From: an uncultured Methanobrevibacter sp.
Lineage (GTDB): Archaea > Methanobacteriota > Methanobacteria > Methanobacteriales > Methanobacteriaceae
NCBI RefSeq assembly: GCF_902764455.1
Contig: NZ_CACWVY010000018.1
Span: forward strand, 1 to 64,000
Reading direction: 5' to 3'
Length of the DNA stretch: 64,000 nucleotides
Position numbers and translations under genes: made by a program. Every line of letters begins with the position of its first letter. Position 1 is the first letter of the stretch. Below, piece by piece: positions 57,203 to 64,000 of this stretch. The notes beneath the pieces were generated by a model. The model saw only the letters and a program-made list of their open reading frames with translations, was not told where the DNA came from and ran no database searches.

Positions 57203-57988
57203 ATGGATATAGTACCAGAAATTACAAGACAAAGTATTAACAACCTTGTCAAAAATGATAAAAGAGAAGATGGCAGACAATTAACTGAATATAGGGATGT
57301 TACTATTGAAACTAATGTCATTTCTAAAGCTGAAGGTTCTGCTCGTGTAACTCTCGGTGGAACTCAAGTTATTGTAGGTATTAAACCACAACTTGGAAGC
57401 CCATTCCCTGACACTCCTGATTTAGGAGTTTTAATGACTAACTGTGAAATGTTACCAATGGCTGATCCTAATTTTGAACCAGGACCACCTAGTGATGATT
57501 CAATTGAACTTGCACGTGTAGTTGACAGAGGTATTCGTGAAAGTGAATTGGTAGAATTGGACAAATTATGTGTTGAAGAAGGAAAACATGTCTGGATGCT
57601 TTTCATTGACTTGCATATTATCGACAATTGCGGAAACCTTTTCGATGCATGTGAATTGGCTGTAATGGCAGCACTCAAATCTACTAAATTGCCTGTTGCA
57701 AGTATCGTTGATGAAGAAGTAGTTCTCAGTGAAGATGAAACATTCGATTTACCAATCAATAACGAATTGGCTTTATGTACTTTCGTTAAAATTGGTGACA
57801 AAATGGTTTTAGACCCAACATTGGATGAAGAAAGAGTAGCTGCTGCTCGTTTAAATGTTGGTGTTACAAAAGACGGTCACATTTGCTCCATGCAAAAAGG
57901 TGGCGAAAAACCTTTAACCAAAGATGAAATCCTTTACTGTGTAAATACTGCAGTTGGTAAAGTAAAAGAGTTAATAGAATATCTTTAA
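57203..57988 (+). CDS. rrp42: Exosome non-catalytic subunit Rrp42
   Basis: Rrp42 is the RNase PH-like partner of Rrp41; it lacks catalysis but completes the hexameric ring. It has VKNDKREDGRQLTEYRDV near the N-terminus and GTQVIVGIKPQLGSPFPD, with LKSTKLP and NNELALCTFVKIG later. ATG 57203 follows GGGTGGAT at good spacing; GTG at 57194 is part of that site. Product 261 residues. Its end overlaps the convergent mobA gene by 4 bp, so the usual downstream ribosomal protein gene of this superoperon is not here. Confidence 0.93.
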   Translation: MDIVPEITRQSINNLVKNDKREDGRQLTEYRDVTIETNVISKAEGSARVTLGGTQVIVGIKPQLGSPFPDTPDLGVLMTNCEMLPMADPNFEPGPPSDDSIELARVVDRGIRESELVELDKLCVEEGKHVWMLFIDLHIIDNCGNLFDACELAVMAALKSTKLPVASIVDEEVVLSEDETFDLPINNELALCTFVKIGDKMVLDPTLDEERVAAARLNVGVTKDGHICSMQKGGEKPLTKDEILYCVNTAVGKVKELIEYL

Positions 57989-58614
57989 ATGTCTGACGGA
58001 CGATTAAGATTTCTAAATTCTTTTTTTTCTATTTTTTTATTATCTATTAATACAAATTTCGTATCTATTTTTTCTATCAGTCCCTTGATGTGCAAAACAT
58101 CTTCTTTAATTAAATTTTCAATTACCGGAACGATGTTTCTGTTATATATTGAATGAAGGGGCTCTGATGTTTTCAGTTTCAAATTTTCATCATGATATGG
58201 AACAACGGCCTGATATTTGCCGTCATTTTCCTTAAAAATAGTGTTGATGTATTTTTGTGAAACATAAGGGCTGTCGCATGGTAAAATTAATGCATAATCA
58301 CTGTTTATGCAGGAAAGGCCGGTCATTATTCCGGGCATAGGTCCCTTATTTTTAATTGTGTCTTCAACAAATGTGATGGTGTATGAGTAATCTGAAGGAT
58401 TTATGAATTCCCCATATTTCTCAATTCTTTTTTGGTCATTTAAAACAATTATAGCTTCATTTATCTGGTGGTTTAATGTAGAAAGGATGTGTTTTATCAT
58501 AGGTTTATCTTGAATAATCATGGAACCTTTATCCTGACCCATCCTACTACTCTTACCTCCACATAAAATAATGCAAGATTTAATATTTTCATTATTTTTA
58601 ATTTCACTACTCAT
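57985..58614 (-). CDS. mobA: Molybdenum cofactor guanylyltransferase
   Basis: MobA adds GMP to molybdopterin (Mo or W) to give the guanine dinucleotide cofactor used by formylmethanofuran dehydrogenase and formate dehydrogenase. The nucleotide-binding CGGKSSRMGQDKGSM is near the N-terminus, and ALILPCDSPYVS holds a metal-binding Asp. ATG 58614 is preferred over TTG at 58626, since GAGGT lies between them. The product has 209 residues. It is the last gene of a minus-strand run. Confidence 0.88.
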   Translation of the reverse strand: MSSEIKNNENIKSCIILCGGKSSRMGQDKGSMIIQDKPMIKHILSTLNHQINEAIIVLNDQKRIEKYGEFINPSDYSYTITFVEDTIKNKGPMPGIMTGLSCINSDYALILPCDSPYVSQKYINTIFKENDGKYQAVVPYHDENLKLKTSEPLHSIYNRNIVPVIENLIKEDVLHIKGLIEKIDTKFVLIDNKKIEKKEFRNLNRPSDI

Positions 58615-58631
58615 ATTAAACCTCAAATATT

Positions 58632-59396
58632 TTATTCTTTTACATAGACATCCGCATCTTCATCGAATGGATTGGTACGTATGATTAATGCAATCATGTA
58701 CGGGTAATGCTTGTTGAGGTATCTTAAATAATAGACCCATTCGTAAACCAGTTTTTCATATACCCTTTGCATATCTCCATTCAGGTGTCCGAAGTCAGTG
58801 TCATTAACAAGAGCCAAATCAGTTCTGTGTTCCAGTTCTTCATCAAGGTGAAGAATGGCGTTGATTAAACTGGTGAACTCTTCTTTTTCAAGCAAATTAG
58901 GATTATTTATTAAGTTAATAATAAATTCTCTTTTGTCTGACAGTAATTTTCTTAAGTTTTCCAAAAATTCTTCTCTTTCTTCCGGAGCGATATCTGTTGC
59001 AGAAAAGTCAACAGTGGAACCTTTAAGTTCGTTCAGTTTGTTTTCATAGTCTGCATCGTCCCAGTTTTTGATGGATTTTAAATTTTCTGTACTTGCTTTG
59101 TATTTGTTTGCACTGCTTAATTGACTGATCAGTTCATTTCCAACTTCAGAAAAGAATGTGCTCATGAGCATATCAAGTTTTTCAAGCATAGCTTCTTTTT
59201 CTTTTCTTTCAATAATTTCATCAAGTAAAAATGCTACAACAAGAATATCAACAGGAATAAAACCTAAATGTGTCCATATGTATGATATAATATGTTCAGC
59301 ATCTCCTAATACAAGATAATTTGATCCATAAATAATGATTATTAAAACAATCATTAATAATGAAAACTTTATCTTCCAACGTTTATGTGAATCCAT
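58632..59396 (-). CDS. Two-helix membrane protein with cytosolic helical domain, unknown function
   Basis: The N-terminus has two hydrophobic segments (about residues 10-29 and 39-58), then a charged helical domain to the end. Blocks such as DILVVAFLLDEIIERKEKEAML and PEEREEFLENLRKLLSDKREF suggest coiled-coil packing. No enzyme motif is recognised. ATG 59396 is preferred since GGAGAT lies just upstream; the ATG at 59408 overlaps that site. The protein has 254 residues. It lies between cbiT and mobA. Confidence 0.6.
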   Translation of the reverse strand: MDSHKRWKIKFSLLMIVLIIIIYGSNYLVLGDAEHIISYIWTHLGFIPVDILVVAFLLDEIIERKEKEAMLEKLDMLMSTFFSEVGNELISQLSSANKYKASTENLKSIKNWDDADYENKLNELKGSTVDFSATDIAPEEREEFLENLRKLLSDKREFIINLINNPNLLEKEEFTSLINAILHLDEELEHRTDLALVNDTDFGHLNGDMQRVYEKLVYEWVYYLRYLNKHYPYMIALIIRTNPFDEDADVYVKE

Positions 59397-59414
59397 TTTA
59401 ATCTCCATTTAATT

Positions 59415-59978
59415 TTATCTTTTTTTGGCAGTAATTATTGCAATAGGGTTTTCACTAATCATCAGTATTCCACGGTCTAAAACTCGTCCGTTAGAAACGT
59501 TAACTTCCATGATTTTAGGATTATATCCCAAATCTTTAAGTTTGTTGATTGCTTCCACTTTGGTGTCAACCAATATCGCAGTTATCAGTATTCTGCCTTT
59601 TGAATTTAATTTTTCATCAACAAGGTCAAGGATATTTTCAAGCTGTCTGCCACTGCCCCCAACAATGGCAATGTCAATATCATCAATATCCTTTATGACA
59701 TTTGCTCCGTCATCATTAATTAATGTGACATTATCTCCCAGTCCAAATTTGTCAAGATTTCTTTTTGTTGTTTCAATCGCTTCAGGATTTGTATCAATGG
59801 ATATTACTTGACGGGCTCTTTGGGAAAACTCGCATGTAAGTCCTCCAGTACCGCATCCGCAATCGACAACCTTATCATCGGAGGTTACTTCAGATTTGTA
59901 TAACAAAATTGCTCTGATAGCTTCCTTGGTTGGTCCGGGAACATCACAGGATTTAATAAAATCCTTATCTTCTAACAT
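59415..59978 (-). CDS. cbiT: Cobalt-precorrin-6B C15-methyltransferase (decarboxylating)
   Basis: CbiT methylates C15 and decarboxylates C12 in anaerobic cobalamin synthesis, needed for the corrinoid of the methyltransferase Mtr. It starts MLEDKDFIKSCDVPGPTKEAIRAI, and has the S-adenosylmethionine loop VVDCGCGTGGLTCEF. The short 187-residue form without the CbiE half is usual in archaea. It directly abuts the ubiX stop. Other cbi genes are not in the window. Confidence 0.9.
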   Translation of the reverse strand: MLEDKDFIKSCDVPGPTKEAIRAILLYKSEVTSDDKVVDCGCGTGGLTCEFSQRARQVISIDTNPEAIETTKRNLDKFGLGDNVTLINDDGANVIKDIDDIDIAIVGGSGRQLENILDLVDEKLNSKGRILITAILVDTKVEAINKLKDLGYNPKIMEVNVSNGRVLDRGILMISENPIAIITAKKR

Positions 59979-60527
59979 TTATTCCCACCTTTTAAATAAG
60001 TTATTTTCTATTTTTAAAGAGTCGAGAATCTTTCCTACAACAAAATTAATCTGGTCATCAACGCTGTCATGTGTTGAATAAAATCCAGGCATTGCAGGTA
60101 GGATTATGGCTCCCTCTTGTGATAATGTTAGCATATTCTGCAGGTGAATGCTTCTAAGTGGAGTTTCACGAGGAACAATAACTGTGGTTCTTCGTTCTTT
60201 AAGGCTGACGTCGGCCACTCTTGTAATTGTATTTGCTCCATATCCATTGGCTATTGAAGATAATGTTTTCATGGAACACGGCACAATCACCAGGCCATCG
60301 GCCTTAAATGATCCGCTGTTTATAGAAGCGGTCAGGTCATTGAAATCATAGTATGTGTCTGCCACTTTTATTACGTCTTCGACGCTGTATTCGGTTTCTG
60401 ATTCTATAACGATTTTTCCGGCATCACTGATTACCAAACTGTTTTTAATATTCAATTCATTCAGGACTTCGAGCAATCTTATTCCATATATTACTCCGCT
60501 TGCTCCGGTTATTGCTACAACTATCAT
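59979..60527 (-). CDS. ubiX: Flavin prenyltransferase
   Basis: UbiX attaches a prenyl group to reduced FMN, making the prenyl-FMN cofactor of UbiD decarboxylases. Motifs: AITGASGVIYGIRLLEVL (flavin loop), VPCSMKTLSSIANG and RETPLRSIHLQNM. The 182-residue length is typical. In methanogens UbiD-like enzymes act in futalosine-like or aromatic routes; the partner is not encoded here. It is followed directly by cbiT and preceded by the HD protein gene by 8 bp. Confidence 0.92.
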   Translation of the reverse strand: MIVVAITGASGVIYGIRLLEVLNELNIKNSLVISDAGKIVIESETEYSVEDVIKVADTYYDFNDLTASINSGSFKADGLVIVPCSMKTLSSIANGYGANTITRVADVSLKERRTTVIVPRETPLRSIHLQNMLTLSQEGAIILPAMPGFYSTHDSVDDQINFVVGKILDSLKIENNLFKRWE

Positions 60528-60535
60528 TTTATCTC

Positions 60536-61762
60536 CTAGAATAGTTTAATTTGGTCATAATGAATGCCGTGGAATTTTTCTCTGTCAATTTCAGGCAAAT
60601 CAAGATAATTTTCAAGTTTAAATTTATCAAATTTGGATTTTTCACTTTCATCAACATAAACGCTAATATCTGGGATATTGAATCTGGCTTTGCTCAACGC
60701 TCCTATAATGTTTGAAATTTCAGTTAATGGATATAATTTGCCGTCCACACTTACCTGGGTTTTCATCTCATCAAAGCGAGGATATGCTGCTATGTTGATG
60801 TATACATAATTTGGATCGATGTCATAATCTTCGCCGATTTCCTCTTCAGCTTTTCTAAGGGTGCTTTGATCAATCTTATACATTTTTTCAGGATATTTAA
60901 AATTATCGAGCCTTATTTTTTCCACTCTTTTCATGATGCGCCTGTTGTCCAGTCTTGTCATTATGTCATTTACGAAATCGTTTTCACAGTGCCTGAAGAC
61001 TCCTATGATTTCTGCATCGTCATATTTGTAAATGTCGTTTTCATTAATGATTCCTTCATCAATTACGGTTTTCAATGCTCTTCTAAACATGGAATTGACA
61101 ATTCTTGTTGTGTGGTGCTGATATACACTTGGATACATGAAATATCTTGATACCAATGCTCCTTCAGCAGCCTGAACACCTTTAATATCCAATATCAGTC
61201 CGTCTTCAAGAGTTAAATTTGATATTATTCTTTCATAATCGATAACACCATATGCAACACCTGTGTTGTGGGAATCTCTTAAAAGATAATCCATCCTGTC
61301 TACATCAAGCTCTCCTGAAACGATAGGTCCGAGATAACCTTTTCCGTTAACTATGTCCACGATTTTATTGACGTCAAATTTTTCTTCAAGCAAATCTCTC
61401 ATGGATGTTTTTGTAACCACATATTTGGTCAGTTCTTCATGAGGAACTGACAGAACTCCTTCTGATACATGTGAAAATGGACCATGTCCAATATCATGCA
61501 GCAGGGCAGATGCTCTTATCAATTCGACCTCATCATTTGATAAATCCAGTTCTGTTGCAAGTTTTGATCCCAAATTCATTGTTCCAACTGAATGTTCAAA
61601 TCGTGTGTGGGTTGCTCCGGGATAGATTAGACTAATCAAACCCAGCTGTTTGATTCTTCTTAAACGTTGAAATTGGGGCATGTCCATAATTCTTTCTTCG
61701 AACTTGTTTAGGCTAATATCTCCATAGACACTGTCTCTAATGAACTTTTTCTTTTCGGTCAT
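60536..61762 (-). CDS. HD-domain phosphohydrolase (SAMHD1/dGTPase-like)
   Basis: This 408-residue protein has the HD nucleotidohydrolase layout: FQRLRRIKQLGLISLIYPGATHTRFEHSVG near the N-terminus (cited only as TRFEHSVG), LLHDIGHGPFSHVSE with the metal-binding HD pair, and LDVDRMDYLLRDS further on. Related proteins cleave dNTPs or other phosphate esters. The natural substrate is unknown. ATG 61762 follows GGGAGGAG; the longer frame to 61783 includes it. It overlaps the end of the secreted-protein gene by 26 bp, so the two are coupled. Confidence 0.9.
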   Translation of the reverse strand: MTEKKKFIRDSVYGDISLNKFEERIMDMPQFQRLRRIKQLGLISLIYPGATHTRFEHSVGTMNLGSKLATELDLSNDEVELIRASALLHDIGHGPFSHVSEGVLSVPHEELTKYVVTKTSMRDLLEEKFDVNKIVDIVNGKGYLGPIVSGELDVDRMDYLLRDSHNTGVAYGVIDYERIISNLTLEDGLILDIKGVQAAEGALVSRYFMYPSVYQHHTTRIVNSMFRRALKTVIDEGIINENDIYKYDDAEIIGVFRHCENDFVNDIMTRLDNRRIMKRVEKIRLDNFKYPEKMYKIDQSTLRKAEEEIGEDYDIDPNYVYINIAAYPRFDEMKTQVSVDGKLYPLTEISNIIGALSKARFNIPDISVYVDESEKSKFDKFKLENYLDLPEIDREKFHGIHYDQIKLF

Positions 61763-62048
61763 TTCCACTCCTCCCATTTTCAATGCTTTTATTCCATGTA
61801 TAATTTTCTATTTCTATTGTCTTGTTTGTCTCGTTAGTGCTATTGGTTGTGTTTGTTTCTGTTTTAGGGATTATTGTCGGAACTTCATCAATATATGTCG
61901 GTTCAAATGAGTCATTTTCAATTGAACTTAATTTATATGAGTGATTTTCCTCTGTAATTGTTAGATTTGCAAAAGCGCTGCTGATAATAAATGCTGTTAC
62001 TGCTATTATTAAAAATATTATCAAATTGGCTTTTATTGACCCTCTCAT
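61737..62048 (-). CDS. Small secreted or membrane-anchored Asn/Thr-rich protein
   Basis: This 103-residue protein has an N-terminal hydrophobic segment (about residues 8-27, LIIFLIIAVTAFIISSAFA), then a polar part with several N-x-T/S sequons (TNTTNSTNETNKT), which would be glycosylation sites outside the cell. No domain is recognised. Its end overlaps the HD hydrolase start. It is the first gene of the minus-strand run down to mobA, and diverges from amtB. Confidence 0.55.
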   Translation of the reverse strand: MRGSIKANLIIFLIIAVTAFIISSAFANLTITEENHSYKLSSIENDSFEPTYIDEVPTIIPKTETNTTNSTNETNKTIEIENYTWNKSIENGRSGNDRKEKVH

Positions 62049-62241
62049 AATAACACTATTTTCTATTTTATTAAAAAATTTAAACTATACTATTATTATT
62101 TTTTTCAATAGCTATTATTTAATATTTTCTTATTTAATTAGATTTTATTGGTATTTTCATGTCATTCTGTCAATGTTTTTTCAAAATTTAGGTGTCTTGG
62201 TGCAAATGTTTATATATGATGATATTCAATTATTTTATATC

Positions 62242-62269
62242 GGAAGGATACTTCCGACATATCACTTCC
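62242..62269. promoter_or_regulatory. NrpR-type operator GGAA-N6-TTCC with adjacent half-degenerate copy
   Basis: GGAA-GGATAC-TTCC at 62242-62255 exactly fits the GGAA-N6-TTCC operator bound by NrpR, the nitrogen repressor of methanogens. A second copy, GACA-N6-TTCC at 62256-62269, follows with no gap and keeps only one half. A TATA-like TTTATATATG (about 62208-62217) puts the start site just upstream of the operators. Established knowledge of NrpR and the amtB-glnK target make this call firm. Confidence 0.85.
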
Positions 62270-62302
62270 GATACTAAAAATAATTTTAAGAGAAAAGATA
62301 AA

Positions 62303-63517
62303 ATGGTTATGTTTGACACTGGTGATACTGCATGGGTTCTTACTTGTACACTGCTCGTACTGATAATGAGTATACCTGCAGTAGCATTTTTTTATGGAGG
62401 ATTAAGTAAAAGAAAGAACGTTTTAAATACAATTTTTTTAACATTTATAGCATTTTCAATTGTTAGTGTAGTTTGGGTAATATTCGGATACCAGTTTGCA
62501 TTTGGAGATGACATAAATGGATTGATAGGCGCACCCGCCAATTTCTTTTTGCAGGGAATTGGTCTGGAGGATCTCACAGGTACAATACCAACATTGCTGT
62601 TTGTAATGTTTCAGTGTGCATTTGCAGGTATAACCTGTGCAATTATGTCCGGAGCTTTAGTTGGAAGGATGAAAACAAAAGCATGGGTAATATTTATTAC
62701 AATCTGGATTTGCCTTGTATATGTCCCAGTTGCCCATTGGGTATGGGGCGGAGGATGGCTCATGCAAATGGGTGCACTTGATTTTGCAGGCGGTGCAGTA
62801 GTTCATATCAATTCAGGTATTTCTGCATTGGCTGTAGCATTAGTATTAGGTAAAAGGAAAGATATCTCCTTAATTCCACACAATCTAGGTTATGCTGTTT
62901 TAGGAGCAGCACTTCTATGGTTCGGATGGATGGGATTCAATGGAGGGTCAGGTCTTGCAGCAGACGGATTGGCCGCAAACGCTATAATTGTTTCAAATGT
63001 GGCTGCAGCAACAGGTCTTATAGTATGGACAATCATCGATACATATTTTGTTGGAAAACCAACAGTCCTTGGTGCAATTTCTGGTGCAGTAGCAGGTTTG
63101 GTAGGAATTACTCCTGCAGCAGGTTTTGTTGATGTATTCGGTGCTTTAATAATAGGTGCGGTTGCTCCAATTGTTTCATACTTTGCAGTTTACTGGTTAA
63201 AACCTAAACTAGGATATGACGATGCCTTAGATGTATGGGGTATACATGGTATGTCAGGAGTTTGGGGAGCAATTGCAACAGGAATATTTGCTGTTCCGGC
63301 CGTTGGCGGTGTTGCAGGATTAATTGCAGGTAATCCTAATCAGGTTTTAATTCAGATAATAAGCGTAATTGCAACTATTGTTTATTCATTTACTGTCAGT
63401 TATGTGCTGGCTAAAATACTAGATAAATCAATGAACGGTATAAGAGTAGACGAAGGTGCAGAAATTGGAGGCCTCGATTCCAATCTCCACAAGGAATCTG
63501 CATACAACTTAAATTAA
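62303..63517 (+). CDS. amtB: Ammonium transporter
   Basis: AmtB conducts ammonia/ammonium through the membrane. ATG 62303 begins [15 protein letters not shown], giving 404 residues and about 11 membrane segments. The pore landmarks are present: [24 protein letters not shown] (one of the twin His) and [12 protein letters not shown] (the other). The ATG at 62192 would run the frame across the operator, so it is rejected. An NrpR-type operator is just upstream, and glnK follows 12 bp after the stop. Confidence 0.95.
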   Translation: MVMFDTGDTAWVLTCTLLVLIMSIPAVAFFYGGLSKRKNVLNTIFLTFIAFSIVSVVWVIFGYQFAFGDDINGLIGAPANFFLQGIGLEDLTGTIPTLLFVMFQCAFAGITCAIMSGALVGRMKTKAWVIFITIWICLVYVPVAHWVWGGGWLMQMGALDFAGGAVVHINSGISALAVALVLGKRKDISLIPHNLGYAVLGAALLWFGWMGFNGGSGLAADGLAANAIIVSNVAAATGLIVWTIIDTYFVGKPTVLGAISGAVAGLVGITPAAGFVDVFGALIIGAVAPIVSYFAVYWLKPKLGYDDALDVWGIHGMSGVWGAIATGIFAVPAVGGVAGLIAGNPNQVLIQIISVIATIVYSFTVSYVLAKILDKSMNGIRVDEGAEIGGLDSNLHKESAYNLN

Positions 63518-63529
63518 TGAGGTGAATAA

Positions 63530-63868
63530 ATGAAAAGTATTGTTGCGATTGTAAGACAGGAAAAACTGAATGATGTTAAAAATGCCCTTCTGGATGTAGG
63601 ATGCGAAGGAATGAACGTAACTGAAGTAAAAGGAAGGGGAAGTCAAAGAGGTATAAGGGAATCTTACAGAGGTTCCAGCTATTGTATTGATCTGATTCCA
63701 AAAACTCGTATTGAAGTAATTGTCAAGGACGAAGGTGTAGATTTAATTGTTGATGCAATTAAAAAAGGTGCTTATACTGGTAATATTGGGGATGGAAAAA
63801 TATTCATATATCCTCTTGAAAATGTTATCAGAATCAGAACAGGTGAAGAAGGTGATAAGGCGATTTAG
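63530..63868 (+). CDS. glnK: Nitrogen regulatory protein P-II (GlnK)
   Basis: GlnK is the P-II trimer that senses 2-oxoglutarate, ATP and ADP and blocks AmtB when nitrogen is plentiful. The T-loop spans about residues 36-56 with Tyr46 and Tyr51 (ESYRGSSYCID). C-terminal IGDGKIFIYPLENVIRIRTGEEG binds nucleotide; it is cited here as DGKIFIYPLENVIRIRTG. The 112-residue length is exact for the family. GAGGTGAA precedes the ATG. The pair is presumably repressed by NrpR at 62242. Confidence 0.95.
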   Translation: MKSIVAIVRQEKLNDVKNALLDVGCEGMNVTEVKGRGSQRGIRESYRGSSYCIDLIPKTRIEVIVKDEGVDLIVDAIKKGAYTGNIGDGKIFIYPLENVIRIRTGEEGDKAI

Positions 63869-64000
63869 ACGTACAATAATATATAACCTAAAATGTTGGT
63901 AAAAAATGGCGGTTAATTGCAACTCATTGAATAAGCTTAAATCCCTTTAAAAATTATTGCTGTTTTTACTGACATTTTTCATTGTAATACGTGGTAAACT
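63869..64000. other. Non-coding end of window
   Basis: No gene or structure is seen in the last 132 bases beyond AT-rich sequence; any feature continuing past the window cannot be judged. Confidence 0.4.

Noticed and set aside
62192-62302. Longer amtB frame starting at 62192
   Set aside because: It would run over the TATA box and NrpR operators; the family N-terminus fits ATG 62303.

Overview
The window is an AT-rich stretch (roughly one third G+C, estimated by eye) from a methanogenic archaeon of the order Methanobacteriales, most likely a Methanobrevibacter. The evidence is archaeal core genes (glycerol-1-phosphate dehydrogenase, proteasome alpha, SBDS, the Rrp4/Rrp41/Rrp42 exosome, RNase P proteins Rnp2 and Rnp3), coenzyme F420 synthesis (CofC), an NrpR-type operator in front of amtB-glnK, large secreted beta-helix/Ig-like adhesin-like proteins, archaeal TATA boxes, and AGGTGAT-type ribosome binding sites.

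Layout. 1-5500: a DUF4143 AAA ATPase behind two inverted repeats, a CMD-family protein, a CPBP membrane protease, a small ferredoxin and an ABC permease/ATPase pair. 5500-8740 (minus): a DGC-domain protein, thiD, cofC, proS. 8860-11260 (plus): egsA, a UPF0179 gene, rpiA, a small membrane protein. 11340-16310: divergent adhesin-like genes. 16375-21825: yjbQ plus an overlooked 46-residue membrane protein, pheT, a His-rich membrane protein, valS. 22168-25809: a small repeat-bearing surface protein, a TPR/cold-shock-like protein, and an SNF-family transporter behind a possible structured leader RNA.

25892-35903 is the most unusual part: a partner-switching locus in an archaeon, a domain without bacterial sigma factors. 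Two membrane SpoIIE/RsbU-type phosphatases are divergent from a degenerate HisKA_2 sensor kinase, a MATE transporter fused to an RsbW-like ATPase, a single-domain STAS protein, and a GH3-type acyl-adenylating enzyme fused to a second RsbW-like ATPase. Only the GH3-linked ATPase keeps the Mg-binding Asn of the N-box. The simplest reading is that STAS phosphorylation controls the transporter and the enzyme directly, not transcription.

36020-46721: aroA and nth, then a cysteine/sulfur region: cysK, cysE, a Cys4 helix-turn-helix regulator, tRNA-Cys, cysS, a metallophosphoesterase, a disrupted O-acetylhomoserine sulfhydrylase gene, a cysteine desulfurase, an IscU scaffold and a desulfoferrodoxin-like protein. 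The cysK and sulfhydrylase promoters share a palindrome, ATAAC-N4-GTTAT, with five perfect copies. I propose it as the operator of a sulfur or Fe-S regulon.

46806-63868: a membrane-anchored helical protein, a RecJ-like DHH nuclease with a DnaJ-type zinc finger, three zinc-ribbon proteins and a winged-helix regulator, the RNase P-proteasome-SBDS-exosome block, then mobA, a membrane protein, cbiT, ubiX, an HD hydrolase and a small secreted protein on the minus strand, and finally amtB-glnK. No CRISPR array, rRNA or intact insertion sequence was seen. One tRNA gene (Cys) was found.
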